Virus record (IMG/VR): IMGVR_UViG_3300034198_011652
Coordinates: 1-20,598 of that record
Strand: one strand, 5' to 3'
Length of the DNA stretch: 20,598 nt
DNA from: a virus
Numbering within the stretch: the first letter of the stretch is position 1; each line of letters begins with the position of its first letter. This document shows, one piece after another, positions 8,654 to 16,981 of the stretch. A model generated the notes under the pieces. It saw only the letters and a program-made list of their open reading frames with translations, ran no database searches and was not told the DNA's origin. The translations under genes and the position numbers were made by a program.

Positions 8654-11600
8654 GATATCAAAAAATAAAGGAATTGTTGTTGAAACAGAATACAATAATA
8701 TAGTAGTCGTAAACCCAAATCAAGTTTATGATGAAAATGGTATTGCAACAGAAAGATTGGTTGATCATGAAGATTTAGTATTTTATGCTAATTTAGAAAC
8801 ATTCATTATCCCAAGAACAAAACTTGCTATTGGTGAAAGCCAAGATTCACCGGTTATGAATAGCACTATTGCTAGTGTATTCGGTGGTGACGATGATTTA
8901 AAAATTAATTTTTTAAAACCAAAAGGAAAAAAATATTTCGATACAAGTTGGTCGGATCAATTAACAGGTGATAACTCAAGGGATCAACAAGGGATTAATC
9001 AAAAAAAAGAAAAGGTTGTAAATCAAAATGGTGTTGCATCATTTAAAAATTCGGTAATAGGAGTCGAAGATACACAACTATTAGGAATTAATTCAATTAA
9101 CGTTGATATTACTGGTGTAGGTATACCTGAAGTAACAATGGAATTGACGGACATTCAAGGAAGAGCACTTTTCGAACAAGGTGAAAACTCACTTTATTCT
9201 GCATTTTTTAATTTTCCATATCCGTTGTTTTATTTAACATTAAAAGGGTATTATGGTAAGGCGATAAAGTATCGTCTTTCTTTAAAATCATTTAATGCAA
9301 GATTCGAACCAAAAAGTGGAAGTTACGCAATTACCTTAAAGTTAATTGGTAAATTTACCGCAATATTATTTGATACACCATTATCATATGCTATCACAGC
9401 ACCTAAAATGTTTAATACTGAAATAACTATTACTGATACGGCAAATAACCAAGTAAAAAGTATTAACACATACAAAGGAAGACAAAAATTAGATGAAGTT
9501 TATGAAATATATAAAAATAAAGGTTTAATCGATAAAAATTTCCCACACTTATCGATTGAGGATTTTATTAATAGAACTCAAAATTATGTGCAAATTTTAA
9601 ATGAAGATTTAAAAAATAAAGCCGATTTTACAATATTAAATGATGTTTGGGATTTTAGACAAAATTTAGACGATTTAGAAAAATATGTTTATAGTGACTC
9701 ATTAACAAAATATTTAGACACTAGTAGTTTCTATGTTAATGATGGTTTAATTTATTATCCATTTAAAAAAGAAATAGATACACAAAAACAAGAAGATTAT
9801 AAAAGTAATATTGATAAACTAATTATTAATTACGTATCACTTTTAAAACTTAATGCCACTTTTGGTGATGGAGGTAAAAGACAAATTCCTGTCGATATAA
9901 AAAATATTACTAATATTTTAAAACCACTTGATATTGACCAGTGGTTGGAAAATGATAAAAATGTTTTAGACACATACTATTATAGGGTTGGTAAACAATT
10001 AGATTTAAATAATCCAAATGATAGAATTTTATTTGATAAATTTAAAGTTGATGAAACAATAAATAAACTTAGATTTACATTTCTTGATAATGAAACGGAA
10101 GAAATAAAAAATGATTATTCTTCATTTTTTGTGTTTGGTGATAAAAGAATTGCCGATGGATCTTACCAAAAAAATAGTTTTTTAGATAAAATAGATGTTG
10201 CTAAGAAAAAATTAACAACAAATGAAGAGGAGATTGAAGGTGATATTGCAAAAATTTTAGCAGATAGACAACTTAAAAATCCAAACGATGGTGGGTTAGG
10301 TTTCAAACCAACCATAAGAAATGTATTTGCAATAATATTTTCAGGGGTAGATGCGTTTTTAAGATTAATGGAGGATACACACCAAAGTGCTTGGGACGTT
10401 AGAGAAAACCCATCAAGATTATTATCTGTTATTCCACCTGAAAAAAGTTTTTCACCTGACGCATTAAAATCAATACAAAAAGGTAATGGACAATTAGATA
10501 AAGATAATGTTATTTATCCATGGCCGCTTTATTTTACAAAAGAAAAACAAACCGATGGTAGAGAATTATATACCATACAATACCCCGGAGATCCCAAAGT
10601 AATAAATCAAACAAAGGGATTTGACTATTCTATTTGGCCTGAAGTTGGTTTTGTTGAAGGATATTTAAAAGGTGCAACTGAAACCGCAAAACCGGTACAA
10701 CCTTCAGTTTACAATAATCCTTCTGATTATAATAAATACGTTTCGGCAAATGCGATTGAGTTCCCTTATCAGATTTTACCATACCAAGATTTGGCGATTG
10801 TTCCATTTTTATATGAATTATTTGAAAGAACTTACGTCATTTCTAATTACTTAAACTTTGATAAAGATAACATTTTAAAATATCAGATAGATAAATTCTA
10901 TGGGGATGCTGAAGCTTCAAACATAAGTAACAATGCTAGTAACAATATAGAATTAAACCAAATATTAAAAAACTATAAGTTCACCTATTCTACATTCATT
11001 AATACTCTTAAAAAAATATCTAATGATGGTGAGGGTGTTAGCTGGCAAACATATATCAGAAGTTTATTTAAAACCGAATATTTAAGTAATGAAATACCAT
11101 CATCAAACGAAGTGTTAAGTATTGATACATTTACTAATACCAATACAAATACACAAGAGTTACCATTATCAACTAATTTAGAATCATATTTAAAAAGCAC
11201 TGATTCATCTAAAAAATTGTTTACAGATCTTTACCCTTTTACTGATGAAACATGGTTAAATGCGAACACACAATTTAATACTTTTGATACGTTCAATAAT
11301 ACTATAAATGTTTTCACCTTTTCAGATGATAAAAAAACAATTACAAGATTAAACAAAAATGCTAATAGTGAAGACGTTTCTTTAATTAGTAATAAAGAAG
11401 TGTTTAATAATGGAGGTCAAAGTTATGTAAGTTACAATAATATTCCAATAAATGAAAAAAACGCACTAACCCTATACTATCAAGATAGAACGGATAAAAA
11501 GTTTTATGTAACAGAAAAAAAATTAGTATACAATAGTTCATATTCAGGAAATGTAGGGCAATTACAGACAACATCATTAATAAACACACCTTATTTTATA

Positions 11601-14600
11601 AACGCACTAATCAACGATGTTAATAATTTAAAAACTAATAACGACGGATCATTTGCGACGTTAGGGTATTTGTTTGTTAATTCACTACCATTACTTAATA
11701 CTACTGATAGTTTTAAAGACTTAAACCAAAGTATTGCTGCAAGTTTTAAAAAGTATTCATCAATACATCAAGTGCCATATGCTTGGGTTTTAAAATATGG
11801 TTCTATTTGGTATCGATATAAAAAATATATTAACGATGGGGTTGATATACTAACAAATGTTTGGAAAGACTTTGACTATAAAAACGCGTATGATCCAATC
11901 AACGGGTTAGTTAGTGCTCAATATGAAATAAAGACTGCAACATCAACAATACCATTTGTTTTAAAAACAGGAACGACTTTTGCGACAGGAACATATCTAA
12001 ATATGAATGTAGGGTTCTATCCAAAAGTTATTGATTCTGTTTATTATTATTTAACAAAAAACGATTTATTTACAGGATATACAAAAACTGATTTTGAAAA
12101 TTATTACAATGACGGATTAAGAGTTTGGTCAAACACTAATGCTAGGGTATTATTAAATTATAATTTTGATACAACTAATCCTAATACGTCTTTAAATAAA
12201 AATAGTTATTATCAGTTTAAATATGTTAACAATAACACACAAAACATTACTAACAATAACATTATATTATTCCCATCAACAGGAGGGATTCAAATAGATC
12301 AATCATACTTTGAATGTATAAACGATGATGGTAAACAAAAAATACCTTATGTTGATAATGTGTCAGCATTTAATGGAACATGTAGACCATTATGGGGGAG
12401 TTCAAACTTCGGATATTTTGATAACACATTAATTACTAAGCCATCACCTACTGAACTTATTTTAAATTTAAATGAAAATAAATCAATTGAAGATATATTT
12501 GCGTTATTTGACCCACAACTTTTAGATGAGTTTGAAAATATATTTTTAAATTTCTGTAAATACAATCCTAAAGCAGAAGAGTTAATTCTTAAAAAAGAAG
12601 TTACCGATCCGACATATAATAACCCTAATAAAGTTTCAAGTTTAAAATATAAAAGTTTATTTAACCAACTTAAAAATTTATTTGTAATTGATAAAACTGG
12701 TTTGGTGTTTACAAATACTGAATCACAAGATGGGTTAATGTTAGGTAAAAAACAAATAGAAACGTTTACATCATCATTAAATGATTTTTTAAATTTTGAT
12801 TGTATTATAAAAATCGGTAACCCTGGAAACTTTGACAGGTTATTGTTTAACTCATTTTCGACTAACACAGATTTTGTACCGGAATTTGATAAATTAACTT
12901 TTGACCCTTATGTTAGAGGTTCACTTCCTGGTGATTACATTGGAATATCTTTTGCAACAAGTATTACACAATACCCTGAAGAATGGAAAACATTGCAAAC
13001 CTATGTAGGGTTTTCAACTTTAGATTCTTTAAAATATGAAGGATTTAATTCTTATATTACAGATTTCTTTATTGATAACAATATAGCATTCACATCGGAT
13101 AATATAATAAAAACATACCCACTTATTAAAATTTATGCGACCCAAAAATTAAATGACCAAACATTAAATAAAACTAAGTTTGAAACTTTAATTAATGATT
13201 ACCTTACCGATAGAAAAGATTTACAAACCTCAGTATTGAATGAAACTTTTAGATATTTAAATGTAAATTTAAAAAACATACAAGTTACTACCAATACAAC
13301 ACCAGCGGCCGTTAGTGGTGATATTGTAAAATTAAGCACATATAATACATTAAAGGCATATAACGATAAATGGATTGCAGGATCTGATTTTGTAAATAAT
13401 ACAATTTTTGAGGACTTTTTATTTATGGATAGGGCTAATAGTGATATTGGAAATGACTTTGTTTTAGATATTGAAAAAGTAACTAAGTTATTAGACATCA
13501 ATATAAACCCAACAATTAATATGATGCAAATTGTCAGTAAAATTTTAACTGATAATTATTTCACATTTTTTGCAATGCCTGCTTATGTTAATTTTTATGG
13601 TCTACAAAAATCACAAACAAATGCGATACCTAAAGATTTAGACTTACCTAACTCTTTATTTGGGACACACCTACAAGTAGATTATTTGGATTCGTTACCT
13701 AAATTTTTATGTCTATACGTTGGTAATACTTCTGAATACCCAAAACCTAAAGAAAATTCTTTTATAAGATTTGGTGATGATAGTTTTGATTTAAGAGTTC
13801 CTGATAACCCATTATCTATTTCAGAAAATACTGATCGCGATCTTTCAAAATCAAATAAAGTGGTAGGATTTGCGGTTGATTTTGGTATACAAAATCAAAA
13901 TATGTTTAAAGATTTAAATTTAAATATGTCTGAAATGCAAAATACATCAGAATCTTTTAAAGTGATGTCTGATTTAGGATCATCGTCGTCAGGGGATAAA
14001 GTTGCACAGCAATCAGTTTCTTTATATAGTGTTTATAAATCAAGATCATATTCTTGTGAAGTAACATCTATGGGTAATACGATGATACAACCTACAATGT
14101 ATTTTACACTAAGACATGTGCCTATGTTTTATGGACCTTATTGGATTTATAAAGTTAATCATTCGGTTAATAAAACATCATTTACTACAAAATTTACAGG
14201 AAGCAGAATACCAAAATATTCATTACCAAAAGTTGATAATTTACTTTCTTTTGTAAATAAGAAAATTAATTCATCATATAAGGAAAAAATTAAAAAAGAA
14301 AAAACTCAAACACAAGTAGTAAAAGAAATATTATTAAATATTGATTCAAACGTAGGAACATTAAAATCACCACAGGAAACTTGTTTACAATTAACAAAAT
14401 ATCAAGATAAAGAATTTGTCGATGCTTTTGGAACTAAAAAAACTTTATCAGAATTAATTCAAGTGATAAAATCAAAAACTACTGACGTTGGATTAAGAAC
14501 ATTACTCACAGGAATGATTATTTCTGCACCATCAAATAGTTATGACGTAACATCGAAAGTAATTAATGCGGTAAATAATAATTTTTTCACTATTACAACA

Positions 14601-14972
14601 AATACAACATGGAATGGTAATTTGGAAAGTTATATAAATAAACAATGTTGTGTTAATATATTACAAAAAATAGCAACATTAGTAAGTTTTGATAATGTTG
14701 AAGATTCTATTAATTTTATTATTTCATATTATACCCCACAAATCCCAGTATTAAATAATTTATTATCATTAAATAACGGGGATAATGAAACTAAATATAG
14801 TAATGCTTGTTCGCAACTTTATGAAACAACATGGTATACTTTAGATGCCATTAGTAATGGGTGGTCAGCACAACAAATAAAACAAAATGTTACAAATAAT
14901 TACCAAAATCATTATTCTAATCACGATGAATTAATTGAAATATTTAGATTGGCTTATAATGAAGTTAAGTAA
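8643..14972 (+). CDS. Giant baseplate hub-like protein (gp27/gpD-type signatures)
   Basis: 2109 residues; ATG at 8643 lies 11 bases inside the preceding gene. Residues 145-262 (GINSINVDITGVGIPEV, then LYLTLKGYYG-like strands, KYRLSLKSFNARFEP, then YAITLKLIGKF) form a beta-rich block like the N-terminal barrels of hub proteins. Residues about 1738-1860 look like the C-terminal hub domain of gp27/gpD/XkdQ proteins: VDFGIQNQNMF, then SYSCEVTSMGNTMIQP, then VPMFYGPYWIYKVNHSV, then FTTKFTGSRIP, following the pattern mGN-x-x-I-x-P ... Y-x-I-x-x-V-x-H. Between them lie ~1470 Asn/Tyr/Phe-rich residues I cannot assign, and after them a ~240-residue extension. T4 gp27 is about 390 residues, so this is several times larger and probably combines hub with other baseplate functions. 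No lysozyme motif is visible. It follows a gp53-like gene, as T4 gene 5 follows gene 53. Confidence 0.58.
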   Translation: MAGKISKNKGIVVETEYNNIVVVNPNQVYDENGIATERLVDHEDLVFYANLETFIIPRTKLAIGESQDSPVMNSTIASVFGGDDDLKINFLKPKGKKYFDTSWSDQLTGDNSRDQQGINQKKEKVVNQNGVASFKNSVIGVEDTQLLGINSINVDITGVGIPEVTMELTDIQGRALFEQGENSLYSAFFNFPYPLFYLTLKGYYGKAIKYRLSLKSFNARFEPKSGSYAITLKLIGKFTAILFDTPLSYAITAPKMFNTEITITDTANNQVKSINTYKGRQKLDEVYEIYKNKGLIDKNFPHLSIEDFINRTQNYVQILNEDLKNKADFTILNDVWDFRQNLDDLEKYVYSDSLTKYLDTSSFYVNDGLIYYPFKKEIDTQKQEDYKSNIDKLIINYVSLLKLNATFGDGGKRQIPVDIKNITNILKPLDIDQWLENDKNVLDTYYYRVGKQLDLNNPNDRILFDKFKVDETINKLRFTFLDNETEEIKNDYSSFFVFGDKRIADGSYQKNSFLDKIDVAKKKLTTNEEEIEGDIAKILADRQLKNPNDGGLGFKPTIRNVFAIIFSGVDAFLRLMEDTHQSAWDVRENPSRLLSVIPPEKSFSPDALKSIQKGNGQLDKDNVIYPWPLYFTKEKQTDGRELYTIQYPGDPKVINQTKGFDYSIWPEVGFVEGYLKGATETAKPVQPSVYNNPSDYNKYVSANAIEFPYQILPYQDLAIVPFLYELFERTYVISNYLNFDKDNILKYQIDKFYGDAEASNISNNASNNIELNQILKNYKFTYSTFINTLKKISNDGEGVSWQTYIRSLFKTEYLSNEIPSSNEVLSIDTFTNTNTNTQELPLSTNLESYLKSTDSSKKLFTDLYPFTDETWLNANTQFNTFDTFNNTINVFTFSDDKKTITRLNKNANSEDVSLISNKEVFNNGGQSYVSYNNIPINEKNALTLYYQDRTDKKFYVTEKKLVYNSSYSGNVGQLQTTSLINTPYFINALINDVNNLKTNNDGSFATLGYLFVNSLPLLNTTDSFKDLNQSIAASFKKYSSIHQVPYAWVLKYGSIWYRYKKYINDGVDILTNVWKDFDYKNAYDPINGLVSAQYEIKTATSTIPFVLKTGTTFATGTYLNMNVGFYPKVIDSVYYYLTKNDLFTGYTKTDFENYYNDGLRVWSNTNARVLLNYNFDTTNPNTSLNKNSYYQFKYVNNNTQNITNNNIILFPSTGGIQIDQSYFECINDDGKQKIPYVDNVSAFNGTCRPLWGSSNFGYFDNTLITKPSPTELILNLNENKSIEDIFALFDPQLLDEFENIFLNFCKYNPKAEELILKKEVTDPTYNNPNKVSSLKYKSLFNQLKNLFVIDKTGLVFTNTESQDGLMLGKKQIETFTSSLNDFLNFDCIIKIGNPGNFDRLLFNSFSTNTDFVPEFDKLTFDPYVRGSLPGDYIGISFATSITQYPEEWKTLQTYVGFSTLDSLKYEGFNSYITDFFIDNNIAFTSDNIIKTYPLIKIYATQKLNDQTLNKTKFETLINDYLTDRKDLQTSVLNETFRYLNVNLKNIQVTTNTTPAAVSGDIVKLSTYNTLKAYNDKWIAGSDFVNNTIFEDFLFMDRANSDIGNDFVLDIEKVTKLLDININPTINMMQIVSKILTDNYFTFFAMPAYVNFYGLQKSQTNAIPKDLDLPNSLFGTHLQVDYLDSLPKFLCLYVGNTSEYPKPKENSFIRFGDDSFDLRVPDNPLSISENTDRDLSKSNKVVGFAVDFGIQNQNMFKDLNLNMSEMQNTSESFKVMSDLGSSSSGDKVAQQSVSLYSVYKSRSYSCEVTSMGNTMIQPTMYFTLRHVPMFYGPYWIYKVNHSVNKTSFTTKFTGSRIPKYSLPKVDNLLSFVNKKINSSYKEKIKKEKTQTQVVKEILLNIDSNVGTLKSPQETCLQLTKYQDKEFVDAFGTKKTLSELIQVIKSKTTDVGLRTLLTGMIISAPSNSYDVTSKVINAVNNNFFTITTNTTWNGNLESYINKQCCVNILQKIATLVSFDNVEDSINFIISYYTPQIPVLNNLLSLNNGDNETKYSNACSQLYETTWYTLDAISNGWSAQQIKQNVTNNYQNHYSNHDELIEIFRLAYNEVK

Positions 14973-15011
14973 ATTACTAAACATCGATATATTTATATAT
15001 AAAAAATAGTT

Positions 15012-15236
15012 ATGAACGTAAAAAATTTATTAGACGACTATCTTAAAAAAGATACTCGAATTAGCGAAAAAGAAGATGGTAACGGAAACAAACAAGTTTG
15101 TGATTTAGATACCGGAGATTGTTACACTATTAGAATGAAAGATGGTCTTATTGAAAGATTCGACAATACAATGAAAACTAATAGAGTATTAAAGGTTGAA
15201 ACTACTACGGGAGTTAAGACATTATTGAATGGTTAA
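15012..15236 (+). CDS. Hypothetical 74-residue protein
   Basis: I do not recognise this protein. It is small, charged and soluble-looking, with no signal peptide or membrane segment. The first ~20 residues form a Lys/Asp-rich helix (MNVKNLLDDYLKKD). Residues 22-55 look like beta strands (KQVCDLDTGDCYTIRMKDG, then LIERFD), with two cysteines five residues apart. The C-terminus continues as strands (VLKVETTTGVKTLL). ATG at 15012 is preceded by an A/T-rich leader (14973-15011) that holds a TATTTAT...ATAAAA motif also seen before two other genes. It ends 12 bases before the next gene, so the two are probably co-transcribed. It lies downstream of the baseplate genes and upstream of the terminator, which suggests a late or virion-associated role; that is weak inference. 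Confidence 0.7.
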   Translation: MNVKNLLDDYLKKDTRISEKEDGNGNKQVCDLDTGDCYTIRMKDGLIERFDNTMKTNRVLKVETTTGVKTLLNG

Positions 15237-15248
15237 GATATAAAAAAA

Positions 15249-15926
15249 ATGAATAGTATAGACAAAAAAATATTAGAAGAATTAAAAAGATTCAATCAGA
15301 TAAATTCTTATATCATTACCGAACAAGAAGCAACTCCACCGCCACCACCGGCAGAAGATGAAGCAACTACTCCTCCACCACCTGTTGATACAGCATTACC
15401 ACCAGCACCTGCAGACGCAGCGGCACCAGCAGCGACCGAAGTTCCTGAACCTATTGACGTTGCGGCTGACCCCGATGTTGAAGAAGTTGATGCGGAAGGT
15501 GAAACTATGGATGATGAAGGTGCTGAAGAATTGGATGTTACAGATCTTGTTGATACACAAAATGACATCAAAGAAAAACAAGATGAATTCATGGATGGTA
15601 TCTTTAGTAAGTTGGGTGAATTAGAAACAAAACTACAACACATGGATCAAATCATGGATAAAATTAATAGTTTGGAAACAAAATTTGATAAATACAGAGA
15701 AAAGACACCTGAAGAAAAACTAATGTTAAGATCTTTAGACTCATACCCATACAATCAAAAATTAACGGATTTTTTTGATGACAAGAAATCTGAAATGGAA
15801 GAAACAGGAAAAAATGAATATGTTTTAACTTCTGATGAGGTTGAAAACTTTTCACCTGGTGAAGTGAAAAAAACATTTAACCAATACGACATCGAAGACG
15901 ATGAAAACGATTTTGTAAAGTTGTAA
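15249..15926 (+). CDS. Hypothetical Pro/Ala-rich acidic coiled-coil protein
   Basis: 225 residues with strong compositional zoning. Residues 1-25 are a basic helix ending YIITEQ. Residues 26-68 are Pro/Ala-rich with runs of four or five prolines. Residues 69-102 are highly acidic (Asp/Glu/Val). Residues 103-150 form a heptad-like helix (KLGELETKLQHMDQIMDK, then INSLETKFDKY), probably a coiled coil. Residues 153-225 contain PEEKLMLRSLDSYPYNQ and an acidic end. The DNA for residues 26-68 (about 15324-15452) is visibly richer in G and C than anything around it. The I-T-E sequence at residues 23-25 fits the (L/I)-x-E cut pattern of T4-type prohead proteases, so the N-terminus could be removed during head maturation; this is speculative. 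It is the last gene before the 15940-15966 terminator. I cannot assign a function; a head scaffold, internal head or virion-associated protein are options. Confidence 0.75.
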   Translation: MNSIDKKILEELKRFNQINSYIITEQEATPPPPPAEDEATTPPPPVDTALPPAPADAAAPAATEVPEPIDVAADPDVEEVDAEGETMDDEGAEELDVTDLVDTQNDIKEKQDEFMDGIFSKLGELETKLQHMDQIMDKINSLETKFDKYREKTPEEKLMLRSLDSYPYNQKLTDFFDDKKSEMEETGKNEYVLTSDEVENFSPGEVKKTFNQYDIEDDENDFVKL

Positions 15927-15939
15927 AAACTTAATATAT

Positions 15940-15966
15940 AAGGGGGTTAAATTACCCCCTTTTTTG
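15940..15966 (+). terminator. Intrinsic terminator ending the tail/structural transcription unit
   Basis: An 8-bp stem (AAGGGGGT at 15940-15947 pairing with ACCCCCTT at 15954-15961) with a 6-base loop is followed directly by a T run ending at 15965. It begins 14 bases after the TAA of the 225-residue gene. The five consecutive G:C pairs stand out in this AT-rich window. It separates the structural genes from the replication genes. Confidence 0.9.
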
Positions 15967-15977
15967 TGCCATATTAT

Positions 15978-16008
15978 TTGACATTCTATAATTTTTACCT
16001 ATTATTAT
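15978..16008 (+). promoter_or_regulatory. Candidate promoter for the single-strand-binding protein gene
   Basis: TTGACA (15978-15983) is followed after 16 bases by TATTAT (16000-16005), with a second TATTAT at 16003-16008, giving a sigma70-like layout about 35-60 bases before the ATG at 16044. An alternative Bacteroidetes-type reading is TTTG at 15963-15966 with TAATTTTT at 15989-15996 (consensus TAnnTTTG, last base off), 22 bases apart. Because a terminator lies immediately upstream, a promoter is expected here; which element is used cannot be decided from sequence. Confidence 0.45.
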
Positions 16009-16043
16009 ACCAAGATAAAAGAGTAATAATTAAAAATTTATTT

Positions 16044-16901
16044 ATGACAAATTCAGTATTAGATTCAGTACTTGCGCAGTACGAAAAGAACACACAATCA
16101 AGTGGTTCACAGAAACAAAACATTTCACAAGAAGACAGATTGAAAAAGTATTTTTCAGCTACACTTCAAAAACATGAAAAATCAGGACAACGTAAAATCA
16201 GAATCCTACCTACAAAAGATGGTTCATCTCCGTTTGTAGAAGTTTGGTATCACGAGATCCAAGTAAACGGGCAATGGTTAAAATTGTATGACCCTGAAAA
16301 AAATGACAATGAAAGATCACCTTTAACTGAAGTTTATAATGAACTTATTAAAACAGGTAAGAAAGAAGATAAAGATTTGGCATCACAATATCGTTCTCGT
16401 TTGTTTTACATTGTAAAAGTTATCGATCGTGATAATGAACAAGATGGTGTTAAATTTTGGAGATTTAAACACAATTACAAAAACGAAGGTGTATTGGATA
16501 AAATCCTACCTATTTGGAAAGCTAAGGGCGATGTAACGGACGCTGAAAATGGTAGAGATTTAATTATCGAATTAACCAAAGCAAAAACCCCACAAGGAAA
16601 AGAATACACGGTCGTACAGACAATTATGTATGATGATCCTGCACCAATCCATACTGATAAAGATATTATGGACGGATGGGTATCCGACGAATTAACTTGG
16701 TTAGACGCATACTCTAAAAAACCTGTAGAATATTTAGAAGCCGTTGCAGTAGGTGAAACACCTATTTGGAATTCAGATTTGAAAAAATATGTTTATGGTG
16801 AGGATGCTGAAATTTCTCTTGGTGGAGCAAACAAAACAGAAGATACTCCTGTTGTTGACCCACAAGAAGGTGAGGCGCCTTCAGACGAATTACCATTCTA
16901 A
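16044..16901 (+). CDS. ssb: gp32-like single-stranded DNA-binding protein
   Basis: 285 residues from ATG 16044. An in-frame ATG at 15966 is rejected because it touches the terminator T run and its 26 extra residues are hydrophobic and translate promoter-like sequence. The fold signature follows T4 gp32: RKIRILPTKDGSSPFVEVWYH (49-70, compare gp32 VIRFLPSK ... FAILVNH), NGQWLKL (75-81, compare NGKWYIE), RSRLFYIVKVIDR (117-129, compare SYWANILVVKD) and VKFWRFKHNYKNEGVLDKI (136-154). The gp32 zinc-binding cysteines are absent; the CPVC site is SPLT at 92-95, and the protein has no cysteine at all. The C-terminus is acidic and ends DELPF, like the protein-interaction tip of bacterial SSB. It coats single-stranded DNA during replication and recombination. 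The gene lies between two terminators, so it is probably transcribed alone and strongly, as its stoichiometric role requires. Confidence 0.87.
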   Translation: MTNSVLDSVLAQYEKNTQSSGSQKQNISQEDRLKKYFSATLQKHEKSGQRKIRILPTKDGSSPFVEVWYHEIQVNGQWLKLYDPEKNDNERSPLTEVYNELIKTGKKEDKDLASQYRSRLFYIVKVIDRDNEQDGVKFWRFKHNYKNEGVLDKILPIWKAKGDVTDAENGRDLIIELTKAKTPQGKEYTVVQTIMYDDPAPIHTDKDIMDGWVSDELTWLDAYSKKPVEYLEAVAVGETPIWNSDLKKYVYGEDAEISLGGANKTEDTPVVDPQEGEAPSDELPF

Positions 16902-16909
16902 TTTAATTA

Positions 16910-16953
16910 AGCATGGGCACATATATAAACATAGTGTCCATGCTTTTCTTTTC
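16910..16953 (+). terminator. Intrinsic terminator after the single-strand-binding protein gene
   Basis: AGCATGGGCAC (16910-16920) pairs with GTGTCCATGCT (16934-16944) over 11 bp with one G:T wobble, around a 13-base loop, followed by a T-rich tract (16944-16953) broken by single C residues. It starts 9 bases after the stop codon. The interrupted T tract may allow some read-through into the recombinase gene 37 bases downstream, for which I see no clear promoter. Confidence 0.82.
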
Positions 16954-16981
16954 TAATAAAAAATTAACAACATCATAGACA

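Noticed and set aside
12347-12868. 173-codon minus-strand open frame
   Set aside because: It lies wholly inside the hub-like gene in AT-rich DNA and has no recognisable product; it is a shadow frame.
14973-15011. Possible terminator after the hub-like gene
   Set aside because: The gap is AT-rich but has no G/C stem; transcription probably continues to the hairpin at 15940.
15308-15643. 111-codon minus-strand open frame rich in Ala, Ser and Gly
   Set aside because: Its composition simply mirrors the Pro/Ala-coding and acidic-coding DNA of the 225-residue gene on the other strand.
15966-16043. In-frame upstream ATG extending the single-strand-binding protein by 26 residues
   Set aside because: It starts at the end of the terminator T run, encodes a hydrophobic segment unlike gp32 N-termini, and covers the promoter-like elements; ATG 16044 gives a gp32-like start.
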